A program made the translations under genes and the position numbers. A stretch of DNA of 34,042 nt from Ruminococcus sp. (GTDB taxonomy: Bacteria > Bacillota > Clostridia > Lachnospirales > Lachnospiraceae), in contig JAHHTL010000025.1 of the NCBI GenBank assembly GCA_020024635.1, positions 1-34,042 on the forward strand, given 5' to 3'. A model generated the notes under the pieces. That model saw only the letters and a list, made by a program, of their open reading frames with translations, did no database searches and was not told the origin of the DNA. Positions 1-8,747 of the stretch are shown in pieces (positions within the stretch are counted from its first letter, which is position 1; every line of letters starts with the position of its first letter).

Positions 1-578
1 CTGGAACATATCATGTGACATATCAAGTGACAGATAGCCAAGGCGCTACAACAGTGAAAACAATTATTGTTGTAGTAAATCTAAAAATGGAAGAAGCAAA
101 CGAAGTTCCAACCATCTTTGCAACAGATAAAACTTTGACCATTGGAGATACCTTTGATCCACTAGATGGCGTTACGGCAAAGGATAAAGAAGATGGAGAT
201 ATTACAGATAACATTGAACTTATCAAAAACGATGTTAATTTATCGAAAGCCGGTGACTACGAAGTTACATATAAAGTAATAGATAGTTCTGGTGCTATTG
301 TAACAAAAACAATTGTAGTTACAGTGAAAGAAAAGCAACAACCTGTACCAGTTCCAACTCCAGATAAGGAAACTCCAACAGTAACTCCGGATAAAGAAAA
401 TCCATCATCAATCCCAGATAAAAAGAACCCGTCATCGAATGCAGAAAATAAAAACCAAAGTCAAATTACATCACCACAAACAGGCGATACAACACACATA
501 GGTTTCTGGGTAACCGTGATGTTATTAGCAGGTGGGTCATTGGTTGTGTTAATCAGAAGAAAAAGAAATAGAAAATAA
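1..578 (+). CDS. LPXTG-type cell-wall-anchored Ig-like repeat protein (5' truncated)
   Basis: The reading frame is open from the left edge (first full codon at base 3), so this is the C-terminal end of a larger surface protein. It holds the end of one Ig-like repeat (motif GTYHVTYQVTDSQG) and one complete DUF5011-like repeat with the DGVTAKDKEDGDIT and GDYEVTYKVIDSSG signatures. A Pro/Lys/Asp-rich wall-spanning stretch with PDKE(T/N)P repeats follows. The C-terminus is a sortase signal: SPQTGD, then a hydrophobic segment (WVTVMLLAGGSLVVLI) and a basic tail RRKRNRK. The motif has Ser in place of the Leu of LPXTG. The protein is exported and covalently anchored, probably for adhesion or display. 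The ligand cannot be told because the N-terminus is outside the window. Confidence 0.85.
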   Translation, partial: GTYHVTYQVTDSQGATTVKTIIVVVNLKMEEANEVPTIFATDKTLTIGDTFDPLDGVTAKDKEDGDITDNIELIKNDVNLSKAGDYEVTYKVIDSSGAIVTKTIVVTVKEKQQPVPVPTPDKETPTVTPDKENPSSIPDKKNPSSNAENKNQSQITSPQTGDTTHIGFWVTVMLLAGGSLVVLIRRKRNRK

Positions 579-627
579 ATTAAGGAACTTTCATTCATTA
601 GTGACGTGCGCCACAAGGCGAACTAGA

Positions 628-668
628 ATTAGGGCTCTAAGTCAATATCGACTTAGAGCCCTAATTTT
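628..668. terminator. Bidirectional intrinsic terminator
   Basis: A perfect 16-bp inverted repeat (628-643 with 650-665) has a 6-nt loop and is followed by T's on the plus strand. The bases before it give a U-tract on the minus strand. It lies between the convergent surface-protein gene and ygfK and can stop both. Confidence 0.9.
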
Positions 669-690
669 ACTTTGCTTTGTATAATTAATT

Positions 691-3687
691 TCATTCTCCT
701 AAAAGGTATTTATAATTTAAAACAACGGCTTCAATTAGCTTTTGCAGACCTTCTGGCAGTTTCGTTGGTTCCCCTTGTATCCACGTAAATGTTTCCCCTA
801 AAAATCGTACTTTACATGTGAGTTTTTCTCGATTGAGAACAGCAAATCCTTGATTCATACTATTTTCAAAATCCACCTCATTGGCAAATAAGGTAAATTT
901 GTCAAGATATGGGGCACTGCTATATGGGCAGAATACCTTACAATTCCCACATTCATTGCACATATAATCTACATGAATAATCTGATGCTTGTCCATACCT
1001 GGAACCTTGATCGAAATGTTTGCACGATTTGGACATACTTCTACACAATTTTCACATACACTTGCACAATTTAGACATCGAGAAGCTTCTTCATGACTAT
1101 TTAATGTTTCATTTAAGATTCCACGTTTTGGATAAATTTCGTCTTCACTATTTACCGGTTCCATATCTTTTACAAGTCTTCTTCCAATAATTGCTTCTGC
1201 CGCCATCTTCCCGTCACGGATTCCTTCTACAACTGTTGCTGGTCCATATAGCCCATCTCCTGCTACATAAACGCCTTCTACACTTGATTCCAATGTTTCC
1301 TCGTTTACAAATGCACGTCCTCTTTCATTTACATTCAATCCATTTTCTGCGTAAAAATCTGTAGGAACTTTTTCTCCTACGGCAACAATGACGGTGTCTG
1401 CATCTACTTCTGTATATTCCCCAGTTGCCATTACTCCTCGTCTTCCAGATGCATCTGCTTCCCCTAGTTTCATAACTTCACAGGTAAGTTTTCTATCTAC
1501 AAGTTTTACTGGGGAAAGAAGCTCTCTAAACTCCACTCCATCCTCGATTGCATATACCAATTCCTCTTCATCTGCTGGCATGTAACGTTTGGTTCTTCTA
1601 TATACCAAAGAGACTTTTTCTACGCCTTCATTGCGCTTCGCTGCTCTTGCAGTATCCATAGCTGTATTACCGCCACCGATTACAACCACATGTTTGCCAA
1701 GATCTACCTTGCCGTCTGTTGCTTTAAAATCAGATAAGAACTCAATTGCATTGACTGTTTCCCCTTCTTCTAGCGTAAGGGTACCCGGTTTGTATGCACC
1801 AACCGCTAACACAACTGCTGTATATCCTTGTGCTTTCAATTCCTGAACATTTGACACTTCCACATTAAGCTTGATTTCAACGCCCATTTTTTCTAAAATT
1901 CTAACATCCTTGTCAATGGCAGAACCTGAAATCCTAAATTCTGGAATCACATGGCGAACCACTCCTCCAAGAGCATTTGTTCTTTCAAATAATGTAACCG
2001 CCATACCTGCTCTTCTTAAGAAATATGCAGCTGCCATACCTGCCGGACCACCACCAACTACTGCTGCTTTTCCATCTACTGTGTTTTCAGAAGCTGAGAT
2101 TTTTTCAATCCATGCATCGTACCCATGCTCTGCTGCTTCTAACTTCATCTGACGGATATATACTGGGCTTTCATAGAAATTACGTGTACATTTGCTCATA
2201 CAATTGTGTGCACAAATGGTTCCTGTAACAAATGGTAATGGATTTTTTTCTGTAATTACTTTCATTGCTTCTTCGTATCTACCTGCCGTTACATGTTGAA
2301 GATATGTCGTAATATCTTGATGAATTGGACATCCTTCTTTACAAGGCGCTTCAAAACAATTTAAAAGTGGAACCTGTTGATTCATTTTACGGGAAGGCAA
2401 TGGTTTTACAGCTTTTACATGGTGAGAATCCACTCTCGCGTTTTCTGCAAGTTTCGCTGATTTTTGAACATCCACCTTTTCAAATACAAGATTAACTCCT
2501 TCAACTTCTTTTGCCATCTGGATCATTCTCTCATATCCGCCTGGTTTTAGAAGTGTTGTTGCTACTGTTACCGGCCAAATTCCCGCCTCTACAATTCCTT
2601 TGATATTAAAGAAATCTGCTCCTCCTGAATAGGAAATCCGAAGTTTTCCATCAAATTCTTTTGCAAGTTTTGCTGCAAGCGCTATAGACAATGGGTACAA
2701 TGATTTTCCAGACATATACATTTCTTCACTTGGAAGTTCGTTTTGTTTTACATCTACTGGGAATGTATTGGTAATTTTCACACCAAATTGTAGATTGCGT
2801 TCTTCACATACATTCATAAGTCTTGTCAACATTGGAACTGCATCCACATACTGTAAGTCGTCTTTAAAATGAAAATCTCCGAAAACAATGTAATCATATC
2901 CCATCTCATCCATTGTTTTTCTTGCAAACTCATACCCAAGCAATGTCGGATTACACTTAATGAAAGTATGATATCCTTTTTCTGTAATAAGGTACATCGC
3001 AATTCTTTCAATTTCTTGCGGTGGACATCCATGAAGTGTAGAGATCGTCACAGAATTACAAATGTCAGAATTGATTGCTTCTATATCTTCTTTTGTCACT
3101 TTTTCAAATCGGTCAATATGCTCTAATAAATATTGTTTGCATGATTGAAAAATCTCAGAATCTTTCGCTTCTTTCATTGTATTAAGGAAGTGATCAATTT
3201 TTTCTGATTTGATTCCTGCCAGATCATACCCTACGCTGATATTGAATTGAAACCCTTCTGGACTTCCAAGACCAAATTCTTTTGAAATCACTTTTAAAAG
3301 AAACCAGGCTTTTATATATTCTTCCATAGCCTGCGGAACATAAAGTTCTGTAGACCACTCACAGTTATAACATTCATCCTCTGCCACAATACATGGCTTA
3401 TTAACACATGCAGCAAGTTCTGCTCCATCCATAACTTGAACTGTTTTCAGTTCAAAAAAACGACTTCCAGTATAGTATGCAGCCACAATGTTTTGTGTAA
3501 GTTGTGTATTGGGACCAGCTGCAGGTCCAAGTGGTGTTTCCAAATTGCGTCCAAAAATAGTTCTGTTATTTTTTTCATCCGCAATATATGCTTTTCTTTC
3601 TCCAAAAACAGTACCTGTTTTTTTATGTTCTGTTAAAATCCAATCAACTAATTGTCCAAAAGGCATCGGTGTCATAATATCGCTCAT
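691..3687 (-). CDS. ygfK: YgfK-like iron-sulfur flavoprotein (putative selenate reductase subunit family)
   Basis: The 998-aa protein matches the YgfK family in length and layout. Residues 1 to about 430 form a dihydroorotate-dehydrogenase-like flavin barrel (ETPLGPAAGPNTQ near the start). Around 441-500 lies a GltD-like cysteine region (CFEAPCKEGCP and CAHNCMSKC). Near 540 is an FAD site, VVGGGPAGMAAA, and near 670 an NAD(P) site, VIGGGNTAMDTA. The C-terminus carries two ferredoxin-like clusters, about 870-885 and CNECGNCKVFCP near 908. This shows an electron-transfer oxidoreductase passing electrons between NAD(P)H, flavin and [4Fe-4S] centres in the cytoplasm. Published work ties the family to anaerobic purine/urate breakdown; the substrate is not shown here. 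It follows ssnA by 26 nt and shares its transcript. The selenate label is historical and may mislead. Confidence 0.9.
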   Translation of the reverse strand: MSDIMTPMPFGQLVDWILTEHKKTGTVFGERKAYIADEKNNRTIFGRNLETPLGPAAGPNTQLTQNIVAAYYTGSRFFELKTVQVMDGAELAACVNKPCIVAEDECYNCEWSTELYVPQAMEEYIKAWFLLKVISKEFGLGSPEGFQFNISVGYDLAGIKSEKIDHFLNTMKEAKDSEIFQSCKQYLLEHIDRFEKVTKEDIEAINSDICNSVTISTLHGCPPQEIERIAMYLITEKGYHTFIKCNPTLLGYEFARKTMDEMGYDYIVFGDFHFKDDLQYVDAVPMLTRLMNVCEERNLQFGVKITNTFPVDVKQNELPSEEMYMSGKSLYPLSIALAAKLAKEFDGKLRISYSGGADFFNIKGIVEAGIWPVTVATTLLKPGGYERMIQMAKEVEGVNLVFEKVDVQKSAKLAENARVDSHHVKAVKPLPSRKMNQQVPLLNCFEAPCKEGCPIHQDITTYLQHVTAGRYEEAMKVITEKNPLPFVTGTICAHNCMSKCTRNFYESPVYIRQMKLEAAEHGYDAWIEKISASENTVDGKAAVVGGGPAGMAAAYFLRRAGMAVTLFERTNALGGVVRHVIPEFRISGSAIDKDVRILEKMGVEIKLNVEVSNVQELKAQGYTAVVLAVGAYKPGTLTLEEGETVNAIEFLSDFKATDGKVDLGKHVVVIGGGNTAMDTARAAKRNEGVEKVSLVYRRTKRYMPADEEELVYAIEDGVEFRELLSPVKLVDRKLTCEVMKLGEADASGRRGVMATGEYTEVDADTVIVAVGEKVPTDFYAENGLNVNERGRAFVNEETLESSVEGVYVAGDGLYGPATVVEGIRDGKMAAEAIIGRRLVKDMEPVNSEDEIYPKRGILNETLNSHEEASRCLNCASVCENCVEVCPNRANISIKVPGMDKHQIIHVDYMCNECGNCKVFCPYSSAPYLDKFTLFANEVDFENSMNQGFAVLNREKLTCKVRFLGETFTWIQGEPTKLPEGLQKLIEAVVLNYKYLLGE

Positions 3688-3713
3688 TTATAATTCCTCC
3701 CAAACTTATCGTT

Positions 3714-5045
3714 TTATGAATTAATTCGATTCCAAAGAGCTGCTGCTGCCTGTCTGCAATCTGCTTTTACTTTGGCTTCATCTATAAACTGTAATTCTCT
3801 GTCTTTCATAAGAACTTTTCCGTTTGCAATTGTTGTGACAACATCGCTTCCTGTCATGCCAAATAAGATATGTCCATTTACATTGTCTGCATGAAATGGC
3901 GTAAGCGGATCATAATCAACAACAATAACATCGGCTGTTGCTCCTTCTCTTAAAATACCAAGATCTTGTTTAAAATAACGCTTTGCAATTTTCGCATTAC
4001 CGTCAAATAACATCTGTGGTACTTCCTCCCATGCTGTAGTTGGATCACATAAATGATGTTTATGCAGTACATTTGCAACTTTGTAAGATTCTGTCATGTC
4101 GTGCGTATATCCATCCGTTCCAAGTCCCGTTAGAATTCCTCTATGTACAAGTTCCATCGTCGGAGGACATCCACATGCATTTCCCATATTTGATTCTGGA
4201 TTATGGACTACCATGGTTCCTGTTTCTTTCACAAGATCCATTTCATGACTATTGATATAAATACAATGTCCAAGAAGTGTTTTTTCTCCAAGAATTTCAT
4301 GATCCATTAATCGATCTACAATGCGTTTTCCATAATGTTTCAGACAATGATGAAGATCTTCTATTCCTTCTGCTACATGAATGTGATATCCTACCTCGTC
4401 TGGTTTGTGTTTCGCTGCTAGTTCCATCGTCTCATCAGAAATCGTGAACTGTGCATGCATTCCCATCATCCCCGCAATCATACCCGTATCATCTTTTAAT
4501 GCATGCTGAATAAACGCTGCATTTTCCATTACAGATTCTCTTGCTTTTTCCTTACCATCTCGATCTGAAACCTCATAGCAAAGACATGAACGTACTCCCG
4601 TTTCCTTCGCTGCTTTTTCGATATGGAACAACGAATCTCGAATGGATCCGAAACTTGCATGATGATCAAATACCGTTGTAACTCCATTCTTAATAGAATC
4701 GATATAGGTTGCCATTGCACTCAAATAGGTATCTTGAAGTGTGAGGTTCCGGTCAATTGTCCACCACATTCCATCTAAGATATCAAGGAATCCTTTTGGG
4801 GCATATCCATTCACAGAAATTCCTCTTGCAAAGGCACTATAAATATGCTCATGTGCATTAATAAATGCCGGCATAATTACCTTTCCTTTTGCATCAATAA
4901 ACTCCGCTTCTGGGTATGCTACTTTCACCTCTTCTAGCGTTCCGACCTTCAAAATCGTAGTTCCTTCGATTACCACTGCACCATTTTCTAAGTAAGGTTT
5001 TTTTTCGTCACGTGTGACCACTCGTCCGTTTCCTAAAATTAACAT
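3714..5045 (-). CDS. ssnA: SsnA family amidohydrolase
   Basis: The protein is a metal-dependent amidohydrolase of 443 aa, the usual SsnA length. It has the composite-domain N-terminus, the metal-binding NAHEH (His65, His67), HIHVAEG, LLGHCIYI and the late GTDGYTHD aspartate motif. The start at 5045 was chosen because AGGGAG lies 8 nt upstream; an in-frame ATG at 5096 has no good ribosome site. The family hydrolyses ring amidine or amide bonds in purine- or pyrimidine-like compounds, but the exact SsnA substrate is not established. It is the first gene of the ssnA-ygfK pair and diverges from the YheO-like regulator. In E. coli these genes are also neighbours in the xdhD/ygfK region, which supports a role in heterocycle degradation. 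Confidence 0.9.
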   Translation of the reverse strand: MLILGNGRVVTRDEKKPYLENGAVVIEGTTILKVGTLEEVKVAYPEAEFIDAKGKVIMPAFINAHEHIYSAFARGISVNGYAPKGFLDILDGMWWTIDRNLTLQDTYLSAMATYIDSIKNGVTTVFDHHASFGSIRDSLFHIEKAAKETGVRSCLCYEVSDRDGKEKARESVMENAAFIQHALKDDTGMIAGMMGMHAQFTISDETMELAAKHKPDEVGYHIHVAEGIEDLHHCLKHYGKRIVDRLMDHEILGEKTLLGHCIYINSHEMDLVKETGTMVVHNPESNMGNACGCPPTMELVHRGILTGLGTDGYTHDMTESYKVANVLHKHHLCDPTTAWEEVPQMLFDGNAKIAKRYFKQDLGILREGATADVIVVDYDPLTPFHADNVNGHILFGMTGSDVVTTIANGKVLMKDRELQFIDEAKVKADCRQAAAALWNRINS

Positions 5046-5221
5046 AGCTTTTGTCTCCCTTTCTTTTTTCTCTTTGAAACAATCAAAGGTATACAAATTC
5101 TACAAGGCTTTTCCTTGCACGTCGCACTATATTTTGTATATTCTTTTTGGCAGTGCAAAATGTGATCTAAAAATATTCCTACATTATTATATCACCATTA
5201 TGAACTTCCTTTATAATATAT

Positions 5222-5250
5222 ACAATAACACTAATATTTTACATTTGCAA
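5222..5250 (-). promoter_or_regulatory. Possible promoter of ssnA-ygfK
   Basis: On the minus strand TTGCAA (5250-5245) is followed after 17 nt by TATTGT (5227-5222). The boxes are imperfect. Support comes mainly from the mirror-image position relative to the palindrome centred at 5275. A long AT-rich leader of about 170 nt would follow. Confidence 0.35.
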
Positions 5251-5253
5251 TAT

Positions 5254-5298
5254 GGTTCTAAAAAAAAATTAGGTTACCTAAATTTTTTTTAGAAAACC
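5254..5298. promoter_or_regulatory. Operator-like palindrome between divergent promoters
   Basis: 16-nt arms at 5258-5273 and 5277-5292, centred on TTA, match at 15 of 16 positions (CTAAAn...TTAGG type). They are flanked by GGTT (5254-5257) and AACC (5295-5298), extending the dyad. It sits between ssnA and the YheO-like regulator gene, 7-8 nt from the putative -35 boxes on both sides. This is the natural candidate for the regulator's binding site; binding is inferred. Confidence 0.5.
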
Positions 5299-5300
5299 TA

Positions 5301-5328
5301 TTGAATTAATTTTTTTTTATGCTATTAT
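5301..5328 (+). promoter_or_regulatory. Probable promoter of the regulator-ygeX operon
   Basis: TTGAAT (5301-5306) is followed after 16 nt by TATTAT (5323-5328). It lies about 80 nt before the regulator start codon and just right of the 5254-5298 palindrome. Confidence 0.5.
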
Positions 5329-5410
5329 GAGGTTAAGGGCGAATGAAATTTCCTATGAAATTATAACTTCAGAAGCTGATTTTCACTCTAGTTTGAAAGG
5401 GGTAAAGACT

Positions 5411-6058
5411 ATGGATCACCAGTTAAGTTTGTTGAAACAAATTGCACACGGCCTTGCCGCTCAATTTGGTTCTTCTTGTGAAATCGTAATCCACGATTTA
5501 AAAGCAAAGGACCTTGACAATTCAATTGTATATATTGAAAATGGTCATGTTTCCAATCGAGAACTCGGAGATGGACCTTCTAGTATTGTTCTAGAAACTT
5601 TAAGCCAGCATCCATCACAGGTTCAAGACCGCCTTTCCTACCTTACTAAGACAGAGGACGGAAGAATTCTTAAATCCAGCACTATGTATATTCGAGATGA
5701 TCAAGGGACTATTTCTTATATACTCTCTCTAAATTATGATATTACTGCGTTACTTACGATCGATCATGCAATCCAGTCATTGGTAAGCACCGATTCTTCT
5801 GAAAAAAATAATACCAAATCCAAACAGCCGCCAAAGATTACTCATAATGTAAACGAGTTGCTTGACACCTTAATTGAACAAGCACTTGCTCTTGTCGGCA
5901 AACCGGTGGTACTTATGACTAAAGACGATAAAATTGCAGTCGTACAATATCTAAATAATGCAGGTGCATTTTTAATCACGAAATCTGGTGATAAGATTGC
6001 TTCACTTTTAGGAATTTCAAAATTCACACTTTATAGCTACATGGATGCAGGGAAATAG
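5411..6058 (+). CDS. YheO/DauR-like PAS-HTH transcriptional regulator
   Basis: This 215-aa protein has the YheO family layout. An N-terminal PAS-like sensor covers about residues 5-115 (motifs SSCEIVIHDL and GPSSIVLETL). A variable linker rich in Ser/Lys/Asn follows, then a C-terminal helix-turn-helix of the DauR/HTH_22 type ending in IASLLGISKFTLYSYMD. The start at 5411 is preceded by GAAAGGGG; the frame is open further upstream to 5327 but without a ribosome site there. It is likely a ligand-responsive regulator of the purine cluster. It lies at the head of the rightward operon, diverges from ssnA, and the intervening region holds a strong palindrome. The E. coli counterpart cluster uses a different, sigma-54 type regulator (ygeV). 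Ligand and sign of control are unknown. Confidence 0.82.
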   Translation: MDHQLSLLKQIAHGLAAQFGSSCEIVIHDLKAKDLDNSIVYIENGHVSNRELGDGPSSIVLETLSQHPSQVQDRLSYLTKTEDGRILKSSTMYIRDDQGTISYILSLNYDITALLTIDHAIQSLVSTDSSEKNNTKSKQPPKITHNVNELLDTLIEQALALVGKPVVLMTKDDKIAVVQYLNNAGAFLITKSGDKIASLLGISKFTLYSYMDAGK

Positions 6059-6070
6059 CTATATGTTCAT

Positions 6071-6087
6071 ACATGTCAAAGACGTGT
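6071..6087 (+). other. Small hairpin between regulator gene and ygeX
   Basis: A 7-bp stem (6071-6077 with 6081-6087, one G-U pair) with an AAA loop lies in the 86-nt gap before ygeX. No T-tract follows, so it is not an obvious terminator. It may modulate read-through or RNA stability. Confidence 0.25.
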
Positions 6088-6144
6088 GTCTGATAATTAA
6101 CATCTCCCCTGTAAGTTTTGCAAAATGAAGGAGGTTTTTATCAA

Positions 6145-7353
6145 ATGGAATCAATCAAATGGTCTGTAAATACAATGCCAAAAACAGATGATGTACACTT
6201 AAAAGTTATGGGACTTTCCGAAGTTGAAAAAGCAAGAACTTTCCACAGAAGTTTCCCACAATACAGTATTACACCACTTACAAAACTTGAAAAAATGGCG
6301 GAGTTTTTAGGTTTGAAAGAAGTATATGTAAAAGATGAGTCCTATCGATTCGGTTTGAACGCCTTTAAGGTTCTAGGTGGTTCCTTCGCAATGGCTCGCT
6401 ACATCGCAAAGGAACTCGGAAAAGATGTAAGCGAACTCCCTTATGAAGTATTGACATCCAAAGAATTAAAAGAAGCATTTGGGCAAGCCACATTTTTTAC
6501 AGCCACAGATGGGAATCATGGACGAGGGGTTGCCTGGGCAGCAAATAAACTTGGTCAAAAATCAGTTGTTCTAATGCCAAAGGGATCCACACAAACTCGT
6601 CTTAACAACATTCTCGCTGAAAATGCACAAGCGACCATCGAAGAAGTAAACTACGATGAATGTGTACGCAGGGCGAATGCAATGGCCGAGAAAACAGAGC
6701 ATGGCATTATGGTACAAGATACCGCATGGGAAGGATATGAAGAAATTCCTGCTTGGATCATGCAAGGTTATGGAACGATGGCTATGGAAGCCAATGAACA
6801 ATTGCTAGAGCAGTACGATTGCGATCGACCGACTCATGTCTTTATTCAAGCAGGGGTTGGCTCACTTGCCGGAGCCGTACAAGGATACTTTGCAAATCGT
6901 TATCCAAAAAATCCACCAAAAGTTGTTGTTGTAGAGGCCAAACCAGCTGCCTGCCTTTACAAAGGCGCTACCGTTGGAGATGGAAGCATCCAGTTTGTAG
7001 ATGGCGATATGGTAACCATCATGGCTGGTCTTGCTTGTGGAGAACCAAACACAATTTCTTGGGATATTTTAAAAAACCATGTCGATACCTTTATCGCTAC
7101 ACCTGACTGGGTAGCTGCAAAAGGCATGAGAATGCTTGCTGCTCCTCTAAAAGGAGATCCGGCAATCACATCTGGTGAATCTGGTGCTGCTCCATTTGGA
7201 ACATTGGCATGTATCATGCTTATGAACGAATACAAAGAGTTACGAGAACACTTAGGACTTGACGAAACTTCTAAAGTACTTCTCTTCTCTACCGAAGGAG
7301 ATACAGATCCCGAACGTTACAAATCAATTGTTTGGGATGGAAACGACTGTTAA
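6145..7353 (+). CDS. ygeX: 2,3-diaminopropionate ammonia-lyase
   Basis: This fold-type II PLP enzyme is 402 aa, the normal length of diaminopropionate ammonia-lyase. The Schiff-base lysine is K75 in the motif RFGLNAFKVLGG. TDGNHGRGVAWAA is the substrate/PLP loop and GVGSLAGAVQG is the glycine-rich phosphate loop. The start at 6145 follows AAGGAGG by 8 nt; the frame is open a few codons further upstream without support. The known reaction converts 2,3-diaminopropionate to pyruvate and two ammonia through a 2-aminoacrylate intermediate, in the cytoplasm. It is the first catabolic gene of the rightward operon and is followed by ygeY after 58 nt. In gut bacteria the gene is a published marker of anaerobic uric acid use. 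Confidence 0.95.
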   Translation: MESIKWSVNTMPKTDDVHLKVMGLSEVEKARTFHRSFPQYSITPLTKLEKMAEFLGLKEVYVKDESYRFGLNAFKVLGGSFAMARYIAKELGKDVSELPYEVLTSKELKEAFGQATFFTATDGNHGRGVAWAANKLGQKSVVLMPKGSTQTRLNNILAENAQATIEEVNYDECVRRANAMAEKTEHGIMVQDTAWEGYEEIPAWIMQGYGTMAMEANEQLLEQYDCDRPTHVFIQAGVGSLAGAVQGYFANRYPKNPPKVVVVEAKPAACLYKGATVGDGSIQFVDGDMVTIMAGLACGEPNTISWDILKNHVDTFIATPDWVAAKGMRMLAAPLKGDPAITSGESGAAPFGTLACIMLMNEYKELREHLGLDETSKVLLFSTEGDTDPERYKSIVWDGNDC

Positions 7354-7411
7354 TCAAAGAATTTATTGGAACTTTAAATAAATCAATTCATTTGAGAAGG
7401 AGACTATGATT

Positions 7412-8722
7412 ATGGATTTCAACAAAATCAAAGAAGCTGCAAAAAATTATGAACCAGAAATGACAAAATTTTTACGGGATATTGTAAAATTCCCTGGCGA
7501 AAGTTGTGATGAAAAAGCACACATCGACCGTATTGCTGAGGAAATGAGAAAATTAGACTTCGACAAAGTTGAAATTGATCCACAGGGAAATGTTCTTGGA
7601 TATATGGGAACAGGTGAGAAATTAATTGGATTTGATGCTCACATCGATACGGTTGGGATCGGTAACTTAGACAACTGGACTTTTGATCCATACGAAGGAT
7701 ATGAATCTGATGAAGAAATCGGTGGCCGTGGAACTTCTGACCAATGTGGTGGCATTGTATCTGCAGTATACGGTGCAAAAATCATGAAAGATCTTGGACT
7801 TCTTAGTGACAAATACACCGTATTAGTTACAGGAACTGTTCAGGAAGAAGATTGTGATGGACTTTGCTGGCAATATATTATTAATGAAGACAAGGTTCGT
7901 CCGGAATTTGTTGTATCTACAGAACCTACAGATGGAGGAATCTACCGCGGACAGCGTGGGCGGATGGAAATTCGCATTGACGTAAAAGGGGTTTCTTGTC
8001 ACGGTTCTGCACCAGAGCGCGGAGACAATGCAATCTATAAAATGGCTGACATTCTTCAAGATGTTCGTGCTTTGAATGAAAACGACGCTGCTGAAGATAC
8101 AAAGATCAAAGGTCTTGTAAAAATGTTAGATGAAGCTTTCAATCCAAATTGGAAAGAAGCAAACTTCCTTGGAAGAGGTACTGTTACAACTTCTCAGATT
8201 TTCTATACTTCTCCAAGCCGTTGTGCGGTAGCTGATTCTTGTTCTGTATCACTCGACCGTCGTATGACAGCCGGTGAAACATGGGAAAGTTGTCTAGATG
8301 AAATCCGTGCTCTTCCTAGCGTTCAAAAGTATGGTGACGATGTAACCGTATCTATGTATGATTATGATCGCCCATCCTACACAGGATGTGTTTATCCAAT
8401 TGAATGTTACTTCCCTACCTGGGTAATTCCGGAAGACCATGCTGTAACAAAGGCATTGGAAGAAGCTTATAAAGGTTTGTATGGAGAAGAAAGAATCGGT
8501 ACTGCTGAAACAATTGAAATGAGAAAAGCACGTCCATTAACAGATAAATGGACCTTCTCAACAAATGGTGTGTCTATCATGGGTAGAAACGGTATCCCTT
8601 GTATCGGTTTTGGACCTGGCGCAGAAGCTCAGGCTCATGCTCCAAACGAAAAAACATGGAAACAAGACTTAGTCGTTTGTGCTGCTGTATACGCTGCACT
8701 TCCAACTATCTATTGCAAATAA
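7412..8722 (+). CDS. ygeY: YgeY family M20 metallohydrolase
   Basis: This M20-type deacetylase/peptidase homologue is 436 aa. Metal-site motifs are FDAHIDTVG, GRGTSDQCGG, the catalytic Glu pair in TVQEEDCDGL, STEPTDGG, and a late AHAPNEKTW histidine. A lid-domain motif, GVSCHGSAPERGDNA, is also present. The start at 7412 gives 9-nt spacing from AGGAG; the alternative ATG at 7406 is only 3 nt away from it. YgeY hydrolyses an amide or carbamoyl-type bond; family annotation often says selenium metabolism hydrolase, but the substrate is unproven. Location between ygeX and ygeW suggests it frees an intermediate feeding diaminopropionate. Near residues 355-375 it appears to carry a short insertion compared with my memory of the E. 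coli protein. Confidence 0.92.
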   Translation: MDFNKIKEAAKNYEPEMTKFLRDIVKFPGESCDEKAHIDRIAEEMRKLDFDKVEIDPQGNVLGYMGTGEKLIGFDAHIDTVGIGNLDNWTFDPYEGYESDEEIGGRGTSDQCGGIVSAVYGAKIMKDLGLLSDKYTVLVTGTVQEEDCDGLCWQYIINEDKVRPEFVVSTEPTDGGIYRGQRGRMEIRIDVKGVSCHGSAPERGDNAIYKMADILQDVRALNENDAAEDTKIKGLVKMLDEAFNPNWKEANFLGRGTVTTSQIFYTSPSRCAVADSCSVSLDRRMTAGETWESCLDEIRALPSVQKYGDDVTVSMYDYDRPSYTGCVYPIECYFPTWVIPEDHAVTKALEEAYKGLYGEERIGTAETIEMRKARPLTDKWTFSTNGVSIMGRNGIPCIGFGPGAEAQAHAPNEKTWKQDLVVCAAVYAALPTIYCK

Positions 8723-8747
8723 CAAAAGATTTCAGGAGGATTTATTA

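Noticed and set aside
5114..5158. TTGCAC...GTGCAA inverted repeat in the ssnA leader as a riboswitch
   Set aside because: The stem is only 6 bp with a 32-nt loop and no conserved riboswitch core could be recognised.
6071..6087. Hairpin as terminator separating regulator from ygeX
   Set aside because: No T-tract follows and no convincing promoter for ygeX lies behind it, so co-transcription is more likely.
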